Origin: an uncultured Eubacteriales bacterium
GTDB taxonomy: Bacteria > Bacillota_A > Clostridia > Oscillospirales > Acutalibacteraceae
Assembly: GCA_934454005.1 (NCBI GenBank)
Contig: CAKSGI010000080.1
Location: 1 to 7,703 of the forward strand
Direction: 5' to 3'
DNA length: 7,703 bases
Shown here piece after piece: positions 1 through 6,021 of this stretch. The notes beneath the pieces are model-generated. The model had not been told where the DNA came from. It saw only the letters and a list, made by a program, of their open reading frames with translations, and ran no database searches. A program made the translations under genes and the position numbers. Each line of letters starts with the position of its first letter. Within the stretch, counting starts at the first letter, position 1.

Positions 1-1
1 T

Positions 2-136
2 CATAGAATGTCAAATTTAAAATATGCCGATAAAATAGCGTTCATGGACCAAGGAAAAATGTTAGGTTTTGGTAAACACACAGATCTATTAAAAAAGTGC
101 GAAAAATACAGAAAATTATCTGAATCTCAAAATTAA
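2..136 (+). CDS. ABC transporter ATP-binding protein, C-terminal tail (partial)
   Basis: This is the last 44 codons of a gene that begins before the window. The translation starts HRMSNLKYADKI and ends LSESQN. It matches the end of the nucleotide-binding domain of exporter-type ABC proteins: the switch (H-loop) histidine, then the 'ADKI-h-h-hD-G-h-h-G-HxxLL' stretch, here FMDQGKMLGFGKHTDLL. Family knowledge says such ATPases power export or import across the membrane. The tail alone cannot show whether a membrane domain is fused upstream. It lies in the same direction as the Cys-rich peptide cassette, about 370 bases upstream of it. A role as exporter of that peptide is plausible but inferred, and the long gap with its own promoter candidate suggests a separate transcript. 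Confidence 0.85.
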   Translation, partial: HRMSNLKYADKIAFMDQGKMLGFGKHTDLLKKCEKYRKLSESQN

Positions 137-392
137 AAAGGACTTGTTAAAATGAAATTTCACATTAACATTAAATATAATAATATTACACCATAATATA
201 TAATTATTAAAAAGTAATAAATTGAAAACCCTAAACTTTCTAGAGAATTTAAATTTAATTAAAAGATATTAAAAAGTTAAATTTTTATGATTCAAGTTGT
301 TTGATGAACTAGATTTTTTTAAAACTATCCTAAAAAATTCAAACAAACAATTTTAGAATAACAATTGATAAAAAGCTTTCTTGTGAAACTTC

Positions 393-421
393 CTGACTTT
401 ATTGCTAAAAAACGATAAAAT
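393..421 (+). promoter_or_regulatory. Candidate sigma-A promoter for the peptide cassette
   Basis: A -35-like hexamer CTGACT (393-398) is followed after exactly 17 bases by a -10-like hexamer TAAAAT (416-421). Transcription would begin near 428. It is the best-spaced pair I see before the first ribosome site at 485. In such A+T-rich DNA, chance matches are common, so this is a candidate only. Confidence 0.4.
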
Positions 422-423
422 TA

Positions 424-467
424 TTTTTTGGGTAAAAGTAATATAAGCCATGAAAAGACCCAAAAAA
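424..467 (+). repeat. 10-bp inverted repeat in the leader region
   Basis: TTTTTTGGGT (424-433) is the exact reverse complement of ACCCAAAAAA (458-467), with a 24-base spacer. It sits at or just after the predicted transcription start and about 18 bases before the first ribosome site. It has no following T tract, so it is not a standard terminator on the forward strand. It could be a 5' UTR stem or an operator. Confidence 0.4.
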
Positions 468-503
468 CAAATATTAATCTTGCTAAGGAGGTGGTTGTAA
501 AAA

Positions 504-548
504 ATGAATAACATAAGTAATTTGAATAAGGAGGTGAACGTTGTATGA
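504..548 (+). CDS. 14-residue upstream ORF coupled to the peptide gene
   Basis: This reads MNNISNLNKEVNVV and then TGA. It has a near-perfect ribosome site, AAGGAGGTGG (485-494), ending 9 bases before the ATG. Its TGA at 546-548 overlaps the ATG (545-547) of the Cys-rich peptide gene as ATGA, the classic arrangement for translational coupling. The ribosome site of the next gene (AAGGAGGTG, 528-536) lies inside its last codons. It may be a translated leader that tunes precursor synthesis, or a relic of a duplicated start region, since both starts share TAAGGAGGTG and ATGAATA. I do not recognise the peptide. Confidence 0.5.
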   Translation: MNNISNLNKEVNVV

Positions 549-739
549 ATATGATAGAAAAATTGTACAATTTTTTAAGTACTAGAAATCTTTCTGGAGT
601 AATTCCTGTCTTAAAACCAACTGGTGTTCAGACTGCAATGTCAATTAGTAATGATTGCTATGAGCGTAATTGTACAGCTCCAGATACTAATTGCTGCTTT
701 GACTGTTATGATCCTTGTGGAAATCATTGCGAATGGTAA
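545..739 (+). CDS. Cys-rich RiPP precursor peptide (probable)
   Basis: This encodes a 64-residue peptide with an excellent ribosome site (AAGGAGGTG, 528-536, 8-base spacer). Residues 1-37 contain no cysteine and resemble a leader. Residues 38-64 carry seven cysteines (38, 43, 50, 51, 54, 58, 62), a C-x4-C-x6-CC-x2-C-x3-C-x3-C pattern, and the peptide ends HCEW. The gene closes with three tandem in-frame stops (TAA TAG TAG, 737-745). A radical SAM/SPASM enzyme follows directly, which is the usual context of sactipeptide and ranthipeptide precursors with Cys-derived thioether links. No Gly-Gly export cleavage motif is seen before the Cys-rich part, so the leader protease is unclear. I do not recognise the peptide family. 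An unmodified disulfide-rich or metal-binding peptide is the alternative. Confidence 0.78.
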   Translation: MNMIEKLYNFLSTRNLSGVIPVLKPTGVQTAMSISNDCYERNCTAPDTNCCFDCYDPCGNHCEW

Positions 740-753
740 TAGTAGTAAAAATT

Positions 754-792
754 TTTCCAGTATCTATTATTTGAGGATACTGGAAAGTTTTT
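754..792 (+). terminator. Hairpin with T tract between precursor and maturase (attenuator)
   Basis: TTTCCAGTATC (754-764) pairs perfectly with GATACTGGAAA (776-786) across an 11-base loop. A G and five Ts (788-792) follow. This has the form of a weak intrinsic terminator. It lies 14 bases after the precursor stop and 34 bases before the maturase start. Partial read-through would give much more precursor mRNA than enzyme mRNA, as is common in peptide-antibiotic operons. Confidence 0.72.
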
Positions 793-809
793 GAAATTAA
801 TTTTAAAAT

Positions 810-815
810 AAGGAG
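810..815 (+). promoter_or_regulatory. Ribosome site that fixes the TTG start of the radical SAM gene
   Basis: AAGGAG lies 11 bases before TTG 827. An in-frame TAA at 809-811 blocks any upstream extension. The first in-frame ATG is codon 33, beyond the iron-sulfur cysteines. The TTG is therefore the only well-supported start. Confidence 0.7.
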
Positions 816-826
816 ATGAACATATA

Positions 827-1864
827 TTGGTAGAAAATGTATGGATTACTGTTAATAGAAATTGTAACTTAAGGTGTAAATGGTGTTATGCTAAAAGCAC
901 AGATTATAATAAAGAAGACATTATGTCATTAAATTTAGCAAAAGAATTGATAGACTTTTCAAAGGCAATCAATGCTAAAAGTATAACATTAATAGGAGGA
1001 GAACCAACAATTTATCCTCACATTTTTGAGCTAATAAAATACGTTAAAATCAGTGGATTACGTTCAACACTTGTAACAAATGGCTATTTATTAAGTGATA
1101 ACAACTATCTAAACAAATTAAAAAATATTGGTCTGGATATGGTTTGGTTTTCAATTAAAGCAGCTAACAGACAACAAAAAATTGATTTAACTGGAATTGA
1201 TTGTTTTGAGAAAATAAAAAAGGCTATGCATAATTTGAGTAATTCAAAAGGTATTAAGTATGCTTATTCAACTGTTATATCAAAGGATACAATTGACAAT
1301 ATTGAAGAATTTGCTGAGATGGTATCTCAAAACAGTCCCCAAAAAGGATTAAATTTTTCGTTTTGTAATCCATATTTCGAAAATGGTGTAAAAGATGAAT
1401 GTGTCATGACACGTGAAGAAATTGTAAAAAATACTACAAAAAAATTTCATTTGGTATCAAAAATACTTAAAAATAAGGCTATTTTACAACAATCCGTTCC
1501 CGAGTGCTTTTGGCCAGAAGATTTTTTGGATAGTTTGCGTTCAAAAAAACAACTTTCATTTGGTTGTCACGTTATGAAGCGAAATGGGCTCATCTTCGAT
1601 ACAAAAGGTAAAGTTTTAGTTTGTAATAATTTACCCGATTACCCTATCGCAATATATGGTAAAGATTTTAAAGACAAAGACAGCTTTGAAAAATTTTGGA
1701 AAAGTAATGAAATTATTAAACTTTACGATAAAATTTATGAGTATCCAGATATAAAATGTCAAACATGTAAAAAATATTCAAAATGTGCTGGTGGATGTGC
1801 CATTAAGTGGTTTTCCTATAAGGGATTGCCTCAAATAGAGGAAAATTTTTATGTTAAAGCTTAA
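827..1864 (+). CDS. Radical SAM/SPASM peptide maturase
   Basis: A 345-residue radical SAM enzyme. The CxxxCxxC motif for the SAM-binding 4Fe-4S cluster is at Cys13, 17 and 20 (CNLRCKWC), and the GGEP motif is at 57-60. The C-terminal SPASM-type cysteines are Cys247, Cys266 (GKVLVCNN), then CxxCx5CxxxC at 311, 314, 320 and 324. Enzymes of this class use SAM to make a 5'-deoxyadenosyl radical and install thioether or C-C links in a peptide. The Cys-rich peptide just upstream is the natural substrate. The start is TTG, and only 12 residues precede the first cluster cysteine, so no N-terminal RiPP-recognition domain fits. Leader binding must therefore use another part or another protein. The gene is intact despite 7-base A runs, and its end overlaps the following phosphatase start by 14 bases. 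Confidence 0.92.
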   Translation: MVENVWITVNRNCNLRCKWCYAKSTDYNKEDIMSLNLAKELIDFSKAINAKSITLIGGEPTIYPHIFELIKYVKISGLRSTLVTNGYLLSDNNYLNKLKNIGLDMVWFSIKAANRQQKIDLTGIDCFEKIKKAMHNLSNSKGIKYAYSTVISKDTIDNIEEFAEMVSQNSPQKGLNFSFCNPYFENGVKDECVMTREEIVKNTTKKFHLVSKILKNKAILQQSVPECFWPEDFLDSLRSKKQLSFGCHVMKRNGLIFDTKGKVLVCNNLPDYPIAIYGKDFKDKDSFEKFWKSNEIIKLYDKIYEYPDIKCQTCKKYSKCAGGCAIKWFSYKGLPQIEENFYVKA

Positions 1865-2691
1865 GAGGAAATACGTAATAAACTTATTTGTATTAGCATT
1901 AACTATTTTGAATTTATATGCCTATTCTGAAAACAAAGTTTTATTACATAAAGCTTTGGGAAATGGCAAACGCATGTTTGATAAATTAAAAAATCAAGAA
2001 GATAACGTATTAAATTTAGAGGGTACAAAAATACAAGATATTTAGGAATCTATAACGATATTGAAGGACGTTCTTTGATTATAAAACCTTTTTACGATCT
2101 GATAATAGAGATAGTCTAACAGAAAACGATTTGAAAAAATTAAAAGAATTGAATGTTAAAACAGTTATAGATCTAAGATACCCCAATGAAATTAAAAAAT
2201 CCAGATAAACTTACAAATGTAAAATGGATAAAATATCATAATGTTACAATTGCAGTAAATAAAAAATATCCAATATATGATAGTTATGTAAGAGCCTTGG
2301 AATGCAAAAAATTAATAAAAAATATATTTGAAACTATTGCTGATGCAGAAGAAGGTACAATATTGTTCCATTGTACTCATGGAAAGTATCGGACAGGCAT
2401 TTTGGCAATGCTACTTTTAAAAATTTCAAATGTAAAAGATGAATATATAGTAAAGAATTACTCGGAATGTTATTGTTCTGATTGTTCTTCTGGGAATCAT
2501 AATAAAGAATATAAAAAACGAAAGAAAATATAGAAAAAATTATTAAATATATAATTAACAAGTATGAATCATTCGATAAATATCTGTTGTCTACTTGTTT
2601 ATCTAAAGAAAATTTGTTTAAGGTTAAGAAGAGAATGAATCCTAATTTTGCTAGAGAATTTACTAATTTACAAAATAACGTATTGGTATAG
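1851..2691 (+). pseudogene. Exported DSP/Tyr-phosphatase-like gene, broken by four frameshifts
   Basis: Read across four single-base shifts, this is one protein of about 280 residues. It starts with a signal peptide (KLKRK, a hydrophobic run to about residue 23, then LYA-YS). Next come GTKN-RYLGIY, FLRSDNRDSLTENDLKKLKE, VKTVIDLRYPNEI and the catalytic CX5R loop HCTHGKYRTG (Cys 2372-2374, Arg 2390-2392). It ends with a YESFDKYLL tail typical of the Y_phosphatase3 family. The start has a GAGG site (1838-1841) inside the maturase gene and overlaps it by 14 bases. The shifts fall at homopolymers: A run 2027-2031 (one A lost), T run 2089-2093 (one T lost), A run 2194-2199 (one A gained) and A run 2513-2518 (one A lost). 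The intact part 2186-2533 keeps the catalytic loop but lacks the conserved N-terminal half. Sequencing error is the alternative to real decay. Confidence 0.82.
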
Positions 2692-2715
2692 TATTACAAT
2701 AAGGTAGGTATAGCT

Positions 2716-3669
2716 ATGACGTGTAAAAAACTAAAAAACAATATTATTTTACTTCTTGTTATTATTTATACTTTTTTAACATGCTCTCAGACATGTAAAG
2801 CTAGTTGGTCTACAGAACAAATTGATTTTGTAAAATCAAAACTTGAAATAAGGGGTTACTATATATCTAAAGTAATTGGTAAAGGTAAATATGGTATCGC
2901 TTTTCTAGGTAGGACTTCAAGTTCGGAATTGATATGTTTTAAGTGTGTATTTTCAAAATCATTTTCAAATTTAGAATACGAAATATTCAAAATAGATGAT
3001 ATCCAAAGTTGTCCCAATATTACGAAAATGCTTGAAAAGTTTGAAATAGAAGATGACTTCATACCAATGGTAGTTATTACCTCTGAATTTAATGAAGGAG
3101 GTAGTTTATTAGAAAAATATAAATTTTTTAATGAAAGACCCATGGAACAAGATGCATTGCAAATTATATGCGATGTTTCTAATGCATTACAAGCGATTCA
3201 CAAGAATGGATTTATACATAGAGATATCAAAGCCGACAATATAATGATAAGCAACGGTAGATATAAACTTATAGATTTCGGACTTACAATTGGTATAGAT
3301 TCTCCAAAAACTAAAGAAGGGTTTGCACCATATAAATCTCCTGAATTTTTATTGTTTACAATTGATGGATGTGACGACTATAATGAAAAAGTTGATATAT
3401 GGGCATTAGGTATAATGATGTACCACCTTATAACGGGCAAGTTACCATATGTGCAACGCAATTCAGATATGAGATTGTTGTCTACAAAAGAATTGTGGGA
3501 AAATTCAAAAACATTTTGTTTATCATTAGAAGATATGCCTCTTTTTGCTCCTGAATATATGACTTCTTTAATAGTCTCTTGTTTTGCTTATAATCCAGAT
3601 GACAGGGCTTCTGCTGAATTTTTACATGATAGTTCTTGTGAATTATTGAGAAATTTTGAGGAAAAATAA
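2716..3669 (+). CDS. Eukaryotic-type Ser/Thr protein kinase with signal peptide
   Basis: A 317-residue protein. Residues 1-29 form a signal peptide or membrane anchor: KK-LK, the core IILLLVIIYTFL, then a likely cut after TCKA. A full Hanks-type kinase domain follows from about 47 to 312. It has the Gly loop GKGKYG (55-60), the ATP lysine Lys76, helix-C glutamate Glu87 or 89, HRD (168-170) with Lys172 and Asn175, DFG (187-189), an APE-like SPE (208-210), DIWALG (227-232) and a C-lobe arginine at 297. All catalytic residues are present, so it should be active. The topology puts the kinase domain outside the cytoplasm, unlike PASTA kinases, whose kinase domain is inside. It begins 24 bases after the phosphatase remnant with an AAGGTAGG site (2701-2708) and is probably cotranscribed. 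Cysteines 23 and 27 do not form a good lipobox. The substrate is unknown; the Cys-rich peptide or a cell-surface protein is possible. Confidence 0.9.
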   Translation: MTCKKLKNNIILLLVIIYTFLTCSQTCKASWSTEQIDFVKSKLEIRGYYISKVIGKGKYGIAFLGRTSSSELICFKCVFSKSFSNLEYEIFKIDDIQSCPNITKMLEKFEIEDDFIPMVVITSEFNEGGSLLEKYKFFNERPMEQDALQIICDVSNALQAIHKNGFIHRDIKADNIMISNGRYKLIDFGLTIGIDSPKTKEGFAPYKSPEFLLFTIDGCDDYNEKVDIWALGIMMYHLITGKLPYVQRNSDMRLLSTKELWENSKTFCLSLEDMPLFAPEYMTSLIVSCFAYNPDDRASAEFLHDSSCELLRNFEEK

Positions 3670-3714
3670 AAATTATCTATATTTGAATAAAAAGGTGGGA
3701 AAGAGGAAGTTTAA

Positions 3715-3771
3715 ATGATGAATACATATTTTAAAATTCTGGAAATAGATATTTTTTTAATTTATTTATAG
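3715..3771 (+). CDS. Possible 18-residue peptide after the kinase
   Basis: This reads MMNTYFKILEIDIFLIYL and then TAG, with a good ribosome site GAGGAAG (3703-3709) 5 bases before a double ATG. It lies 45 bases after the kinase stop on the same strand. It could be a tiny hydrophobic peptide or the surviving start of a lost gene. The ribosome site is the only support. Confidence 0.25.
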   Translation: MMNTYFKILEIDIFLIYL

Positions 3772-3793
3772 TTAGTATTTTTCGTTATTTAAT

Positions 3794-3865
3794 TTGACTT
3801 TATTAGTTTTATATGATATAACACACTCGCAAGTTTGTTATATCATATAAAACTAATAAAGTTAA
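3794..3865. repeat. Long perfect inverted repeat (27-bp arms)
   Basis: The arm at 3797-3823 (ACTTTATTAG through ATATAACA) is the exact reverse complement of 3836-3862. With one G-T pair and two A-T pairs outside, the stem reaches 3794-3865. Inside, after one mismatch, three more pairs leave a CGCA loop. It lies between the forward kinase gene and the reverse M16 remnant. Neither side has a T tract, so it is not a standard intrinsic terminator. It may still act as a bidirectional transcription barrier or mRNA end, or be a small palindromic mobile element. Confidence 0.75.
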
Positions 3866-4279
3866 CCCAGGGTATATTTGACAAGCAATTATTTTAAAGG
3901 ATGTTTTACTTTATAATAACAAAGATTAAAAAAATTTCGGAGATTTTAAAACAAATTTAAAAATATTTAAATTTTGTGTAAAAGCAGTTCATAGCTATAC
4001 TATCAAGATATTTTTTTAAATATTACATATTAATATGATTGTATGTTATCACTTAAAGTTTAGAGAATACGAGTTGTTTTGATCATAATTAGATATATCT
4101 TTTGATGCAACTGAAAACTCAGTATTGCTGGGACTTTTCTATAAATTTTGTCAAGTGAGGGGGCACATACTTTCATATGGCTGTAAATATTATGTTTTTA
4201 TACAAATTTATTTTTAGATTTTGTAGTATTTGCTAAGGTTATAAACATAAAGGGGAATAGTAAATTATGGTTATTTATT
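3866..4279. other. Non-coding A+T-rich stretch
   Basis: No coding frame with recognisable protein features is found on either strand. A short A/T-only stem (AAATTTAAA 3953-3961 with TTTAAATTT 3966-3974) is present but expected by chance in such DNA. The region follows the long inverted repeat and precedes the 3' end of the reverse-strand M16 remnant. Confidence 0.5.
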
Positions 4280-4870
4280 TTAGACATGTTTATGATTACA
4301 AACATTTAATAATGGTTCTTTTTCCAAGAATTGTCTGTTACACAAGTAAAAATCAATTTTAATCAAAGGATCTGTCCATTTGTTGATTGCACACGCTTTG
4401 ATACATGTATATCCCAATGATTTGAGCTTTTCTGTAAAAACCTGAGTAGATTTAATTAAAAACATAAAACAGTTTATAACATGTATGTTTTGCAAAAATT
4501 TTTTACTATCCAATAAATATACTACAGATACCATTTTTATTTTCTCTACTGTTGTACTAGGATTATAATAATCCATTCTATTAAAATGCACTACTTCTTC
4601 GGAATCTTGATGTTTATAATGTTACGTGAGTATTTCTAGAAGGTTTGTTTTTTAAATATTCACTATCTAACCACTCGAGAATTTTTGTGAAATCAATGTC
4701 TCCGCTCATTGCGATAATTGCATTTGAAGGCAAATAATAACTTTTGTAATAATCACAGACTTCTTTAAATGATAAATCCATAATACATTCAGGAAGTCCT
4801 CCGAAATAATTTTTGAAAAGGAATTCCAAAATCTATGTATGGTATCTTTCATTTCATTAAAAACACATCC
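4280..4870 (-). pseudogene. M16C (PreP-like) metallopeptidase remnant
   Basis: Reverse-strand fragments of one decayed gene. From its upstream side: GCVFNEMKDTIHR (about 4870-4832, the conserved 'G-V-NEMKG' region of M16C proteases), then in another frame FGGLPECIMDLSFKEVCDYY and YYLPSNAIIAMSGD (4829-4617; compare the family pattern 'YGGDPxxIPxLTYEELxxFHxxYYHPSNxxIxxxGD'), then in a third frame DYYNPSTTVEKIKMVSVVYLLD (4591-4280, like the start of the second half). One shift lies at a 5-base A run near 4820 and another near 4610. Weak traces continue to about 5030 with stops. The zinc motif HxxEH, the N-terminal domain and the C-terminal half are missing, so it cannot be active. Whether an M16 protease once processed the nearby peptide, as AlbF-type enzymes do, is speculation; M16C proteases are also common housekeeping enzymes in Clostridia. 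Confidence 0.7.
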
Positions 4871-5097
4871 CGTACAAAAACCATTCCATTATAGCATCCT
4901 AGTTTATTTAGTCCAACTTTTTTGGGTCAGTGCAAATGGAGTATCTTTTTTGTTTAAAAAGTTTTATAATGGTATTCTATTGTTCAGCATATATTCATTA
5001 CAAAGTCACTTATTATATGAGCTAGAAAAATAAAGATGGGAAGGAAATGCTTATTGCTTAAAATTTAATAGTGTACGAGGTGATAGGTACTTTTTAT

Positions 5098-5238
5098 ATG
5101 TGTGTCTCTGAAGTTTACTCTGTGCTTAGTCGACACAGATCGCCAGTTAATATTAATTCCGATTTACATAATATTTTTAAAATCTTAAAACATATTAGAG
5201 TTTTGGAGAAACGCATCCCAAAGAATGCAAAAAAATAA
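5098..5238 (+). CDS. Small unrecognised ORF, 46 residues
   Basis: It begins MCVSEVYSVLSRHRSPVN and ends RIPKNAKK. An in-frame GTG at 5071 would add nine residues. Possible ribosome sites are GAGGTGAT (5077-5084, rather far) and TAGGT nearer the ATG. It is basic at the C-terminus, has no membrane segment and matches nothing I recognise. It lies in the decayed region, so it may be a fragment or a chance frame. Confidence 0.22.
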   Translation: MCVSEVYSVLSRHRSPVNINSDLHNIFKILKHIRVLEKRIPKNAKK

Positions 5239-5277
5239 AATTAAATATCAAAAAGCGTCCACTTAATATTCCTGTCT

Positions 5278-5400
5278 GATTTCGAGAAAAGAAAAATAAA
5301 TAAATGGCTTTGTGTTTTTAAAAATATATGAAAATCTAAATTAAAAATGTTAGTATTCTCGAAATCTTGAATTTTTAATAATTAAAAATTTTAAAAACAC
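5278..5400. repeat. Two interleaved inverted repeats
   Basis: Repeat A: GATTTCGAGAA (5278-5288) with TTCTCGAAATC (5356-5366), 11 bp perfect. Repeat B: GTGTTTTTAAAA (5312-5323) with TTTTAAAAACAC (5389-5400), 12 bp perfect. The order A-B-A'-B' is that of a pseudoknot rather than nested hairpins. A third, A/T-only palindrome is centred at 5380 (5370-5390). The bases around them (about 5239-5461) show no credible gene. Function is unknown, and the low base complexity lowers the weight of repeat B. Confidence 0.4.
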
Positions 5401-5461
5401 CAATTGCACATTAAAAAATTCTGATAAAACAAAGAAGTCATAAAAAAGCGCAGTTCTCCAT

Positions 5462-5651
5462 AACCCTAACGATTTGCAAATTTTAGATACAATTGCTATG
5501 CAAATGGGATAGATATAAATTAAATTATAATATTAAAATTTCAGAATATAATACAGCCATAGGCGTAGCTGGATATGATAATGATTGTTCATTTAATTTA
5601 AATGCTGATCTAACCAGAAGTTTAGGCCATGTTCCAGCAATTATAAAATAA
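5462..5651 (+). pseudogene. C-terminal remnant of an unidentified protein
   Basis: Two adjoining frames read like one protein. The first is NPNDLQILDTIAMQMG, stopped by TAG at 5510-5512. The second is open from 5487 to the TAA at 5649-5651 and reads KWDRYKLNYNIKISEYNTAI, then GVAGYDNDCSFNLNADLTRS and LGHVPAIIK. The second part has normal protein composition and a GYDNDC motif but no start codon with a ribosome site. I do not recognise the family. The stop lies 23 bases before the next gene, so it may once have headed the same operon. Confidence 0.35.
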
Positions 5652-5674
5652 GGAAGGAAATTGATATACCGTAT

Positions 5675-6007
5675 ATGAGTAAATCACTTGCAAACAAAAT
5701 TTTAAGCACTGACGAACAAATTATAAGAGAAACTCTCTTTGGAATTCTGGATAATGAGTATATACAGGCAACTATAGAACGATTTCTTCAAATAAAAAAT
5801 GCAATTAAAGCTACATTAGTTGACCGACCGGGTTTTCTTTTGGAAGACTGGGAATGGAGCGAATCGACTATGGTGGATGAAATAAATTATAACGATGCAA
5901 TTCCCAAAGATAAATTTAAAAACGATGACCGAATATTTCATCATGAACTCACCTATTTGGGTGCATTTATTACGGGATTAAAAGGAAAATTAATACTTAA
6001 TTTATGA
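5675..6007 (+). CDS. Unrecognised 110-residue protein
   Basis: A soluble, acidic protein with no signal peptide or membrane segment. Residues 1-50 look helical (STDEQIIRETLFGILDNEYI), a Trp/Glu-rich stretch LLEDWEWSES follows at about 55-64, and the end is hydrophobic (LGAFITGLKGKLILNL). The ATG at 5675 is 17 bases from the only good ribosome site (AAGGAAGG, 5650-5657). A five-codon ORF from TTG 5661 would end as ATGA on this start, so coupling or an alternative start is possible. It ends 14 bases before the CitC-like fusion and is surely in its operon. The family is unknown to me; it could be a partner of the next protein or a truncated gene. Confidence 0.6.
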   Translation: MSKSLANKILSTDEQIIRETLFGILDNEYIQATIERFLQIKNAIKATLVDRPGFLLEDWEWSESTMVDEINYNDAIPKDKFKNDDRIFHHELTYLGAFITGLKGKLILNL

Positions 6008-6021
6008 AAGGGAAAAAACCT

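Larger units (their letters stand above)
137..503 (+). other. A+T-rich intergenic region upstream of the peptide cassette
   Basis: I find no credible coding frame on either strand in this stretch. It is dominated by A and T runs. It contains the promoter candidate at 393-421, an inverted repeat at 424-467 and the ribosome site of the short leader ORF at 485-494. No clear terminator for the upstream ABC gene is visible. Confidence 0.6.

Noticed and set aside
2334..2561. Reverse-strand open frame of 75 codons
   Set aside because: It is antisense to the phosphatase catalytic region, which has clear family motifs, and it has no convincing start site.
2716..2802. Kinase as a lipoprotein through Cys23 or Cys27
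   Set aside because: The residues before these cysteines (FLT-C and SQT-C) do not fit a lipobox; a cut after TCKA or an uncleaved anchor is more likely.
2859..3143. Reverse-strand open frame of 94 codons
   Set aside because: It is antisense to the N-lobe of the intact kinase and its translation has no recognisable features.
3953..3974. A/T-only stem-loop
   Set aside because: Nine A-T pairs are expected by chance in DNA of this composition, and no gene end is next to it.
4267..4362. Forward 31-codon ORF with an AGGGGA ribosome-like site
   Set aside because: It overlaps the M16C remnant in antisense, has no recognisable sequence, and the ribosome-like site alone is weak support.
4839..5033. 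Forward open frame of 64 codons
   Set aside because: It opposes the reverse-strand NEMK segment and further M16C traces, has no ribosome site, and is best explained as a shadow.
5487..5651. Possible ADP-ribosylglycohydrolase tail, from the GYDNDC motif
   Set aside because: The motif only loosely resembles the family's G-x-D-T-D-C/T block and nothing else in the remnant supports it.
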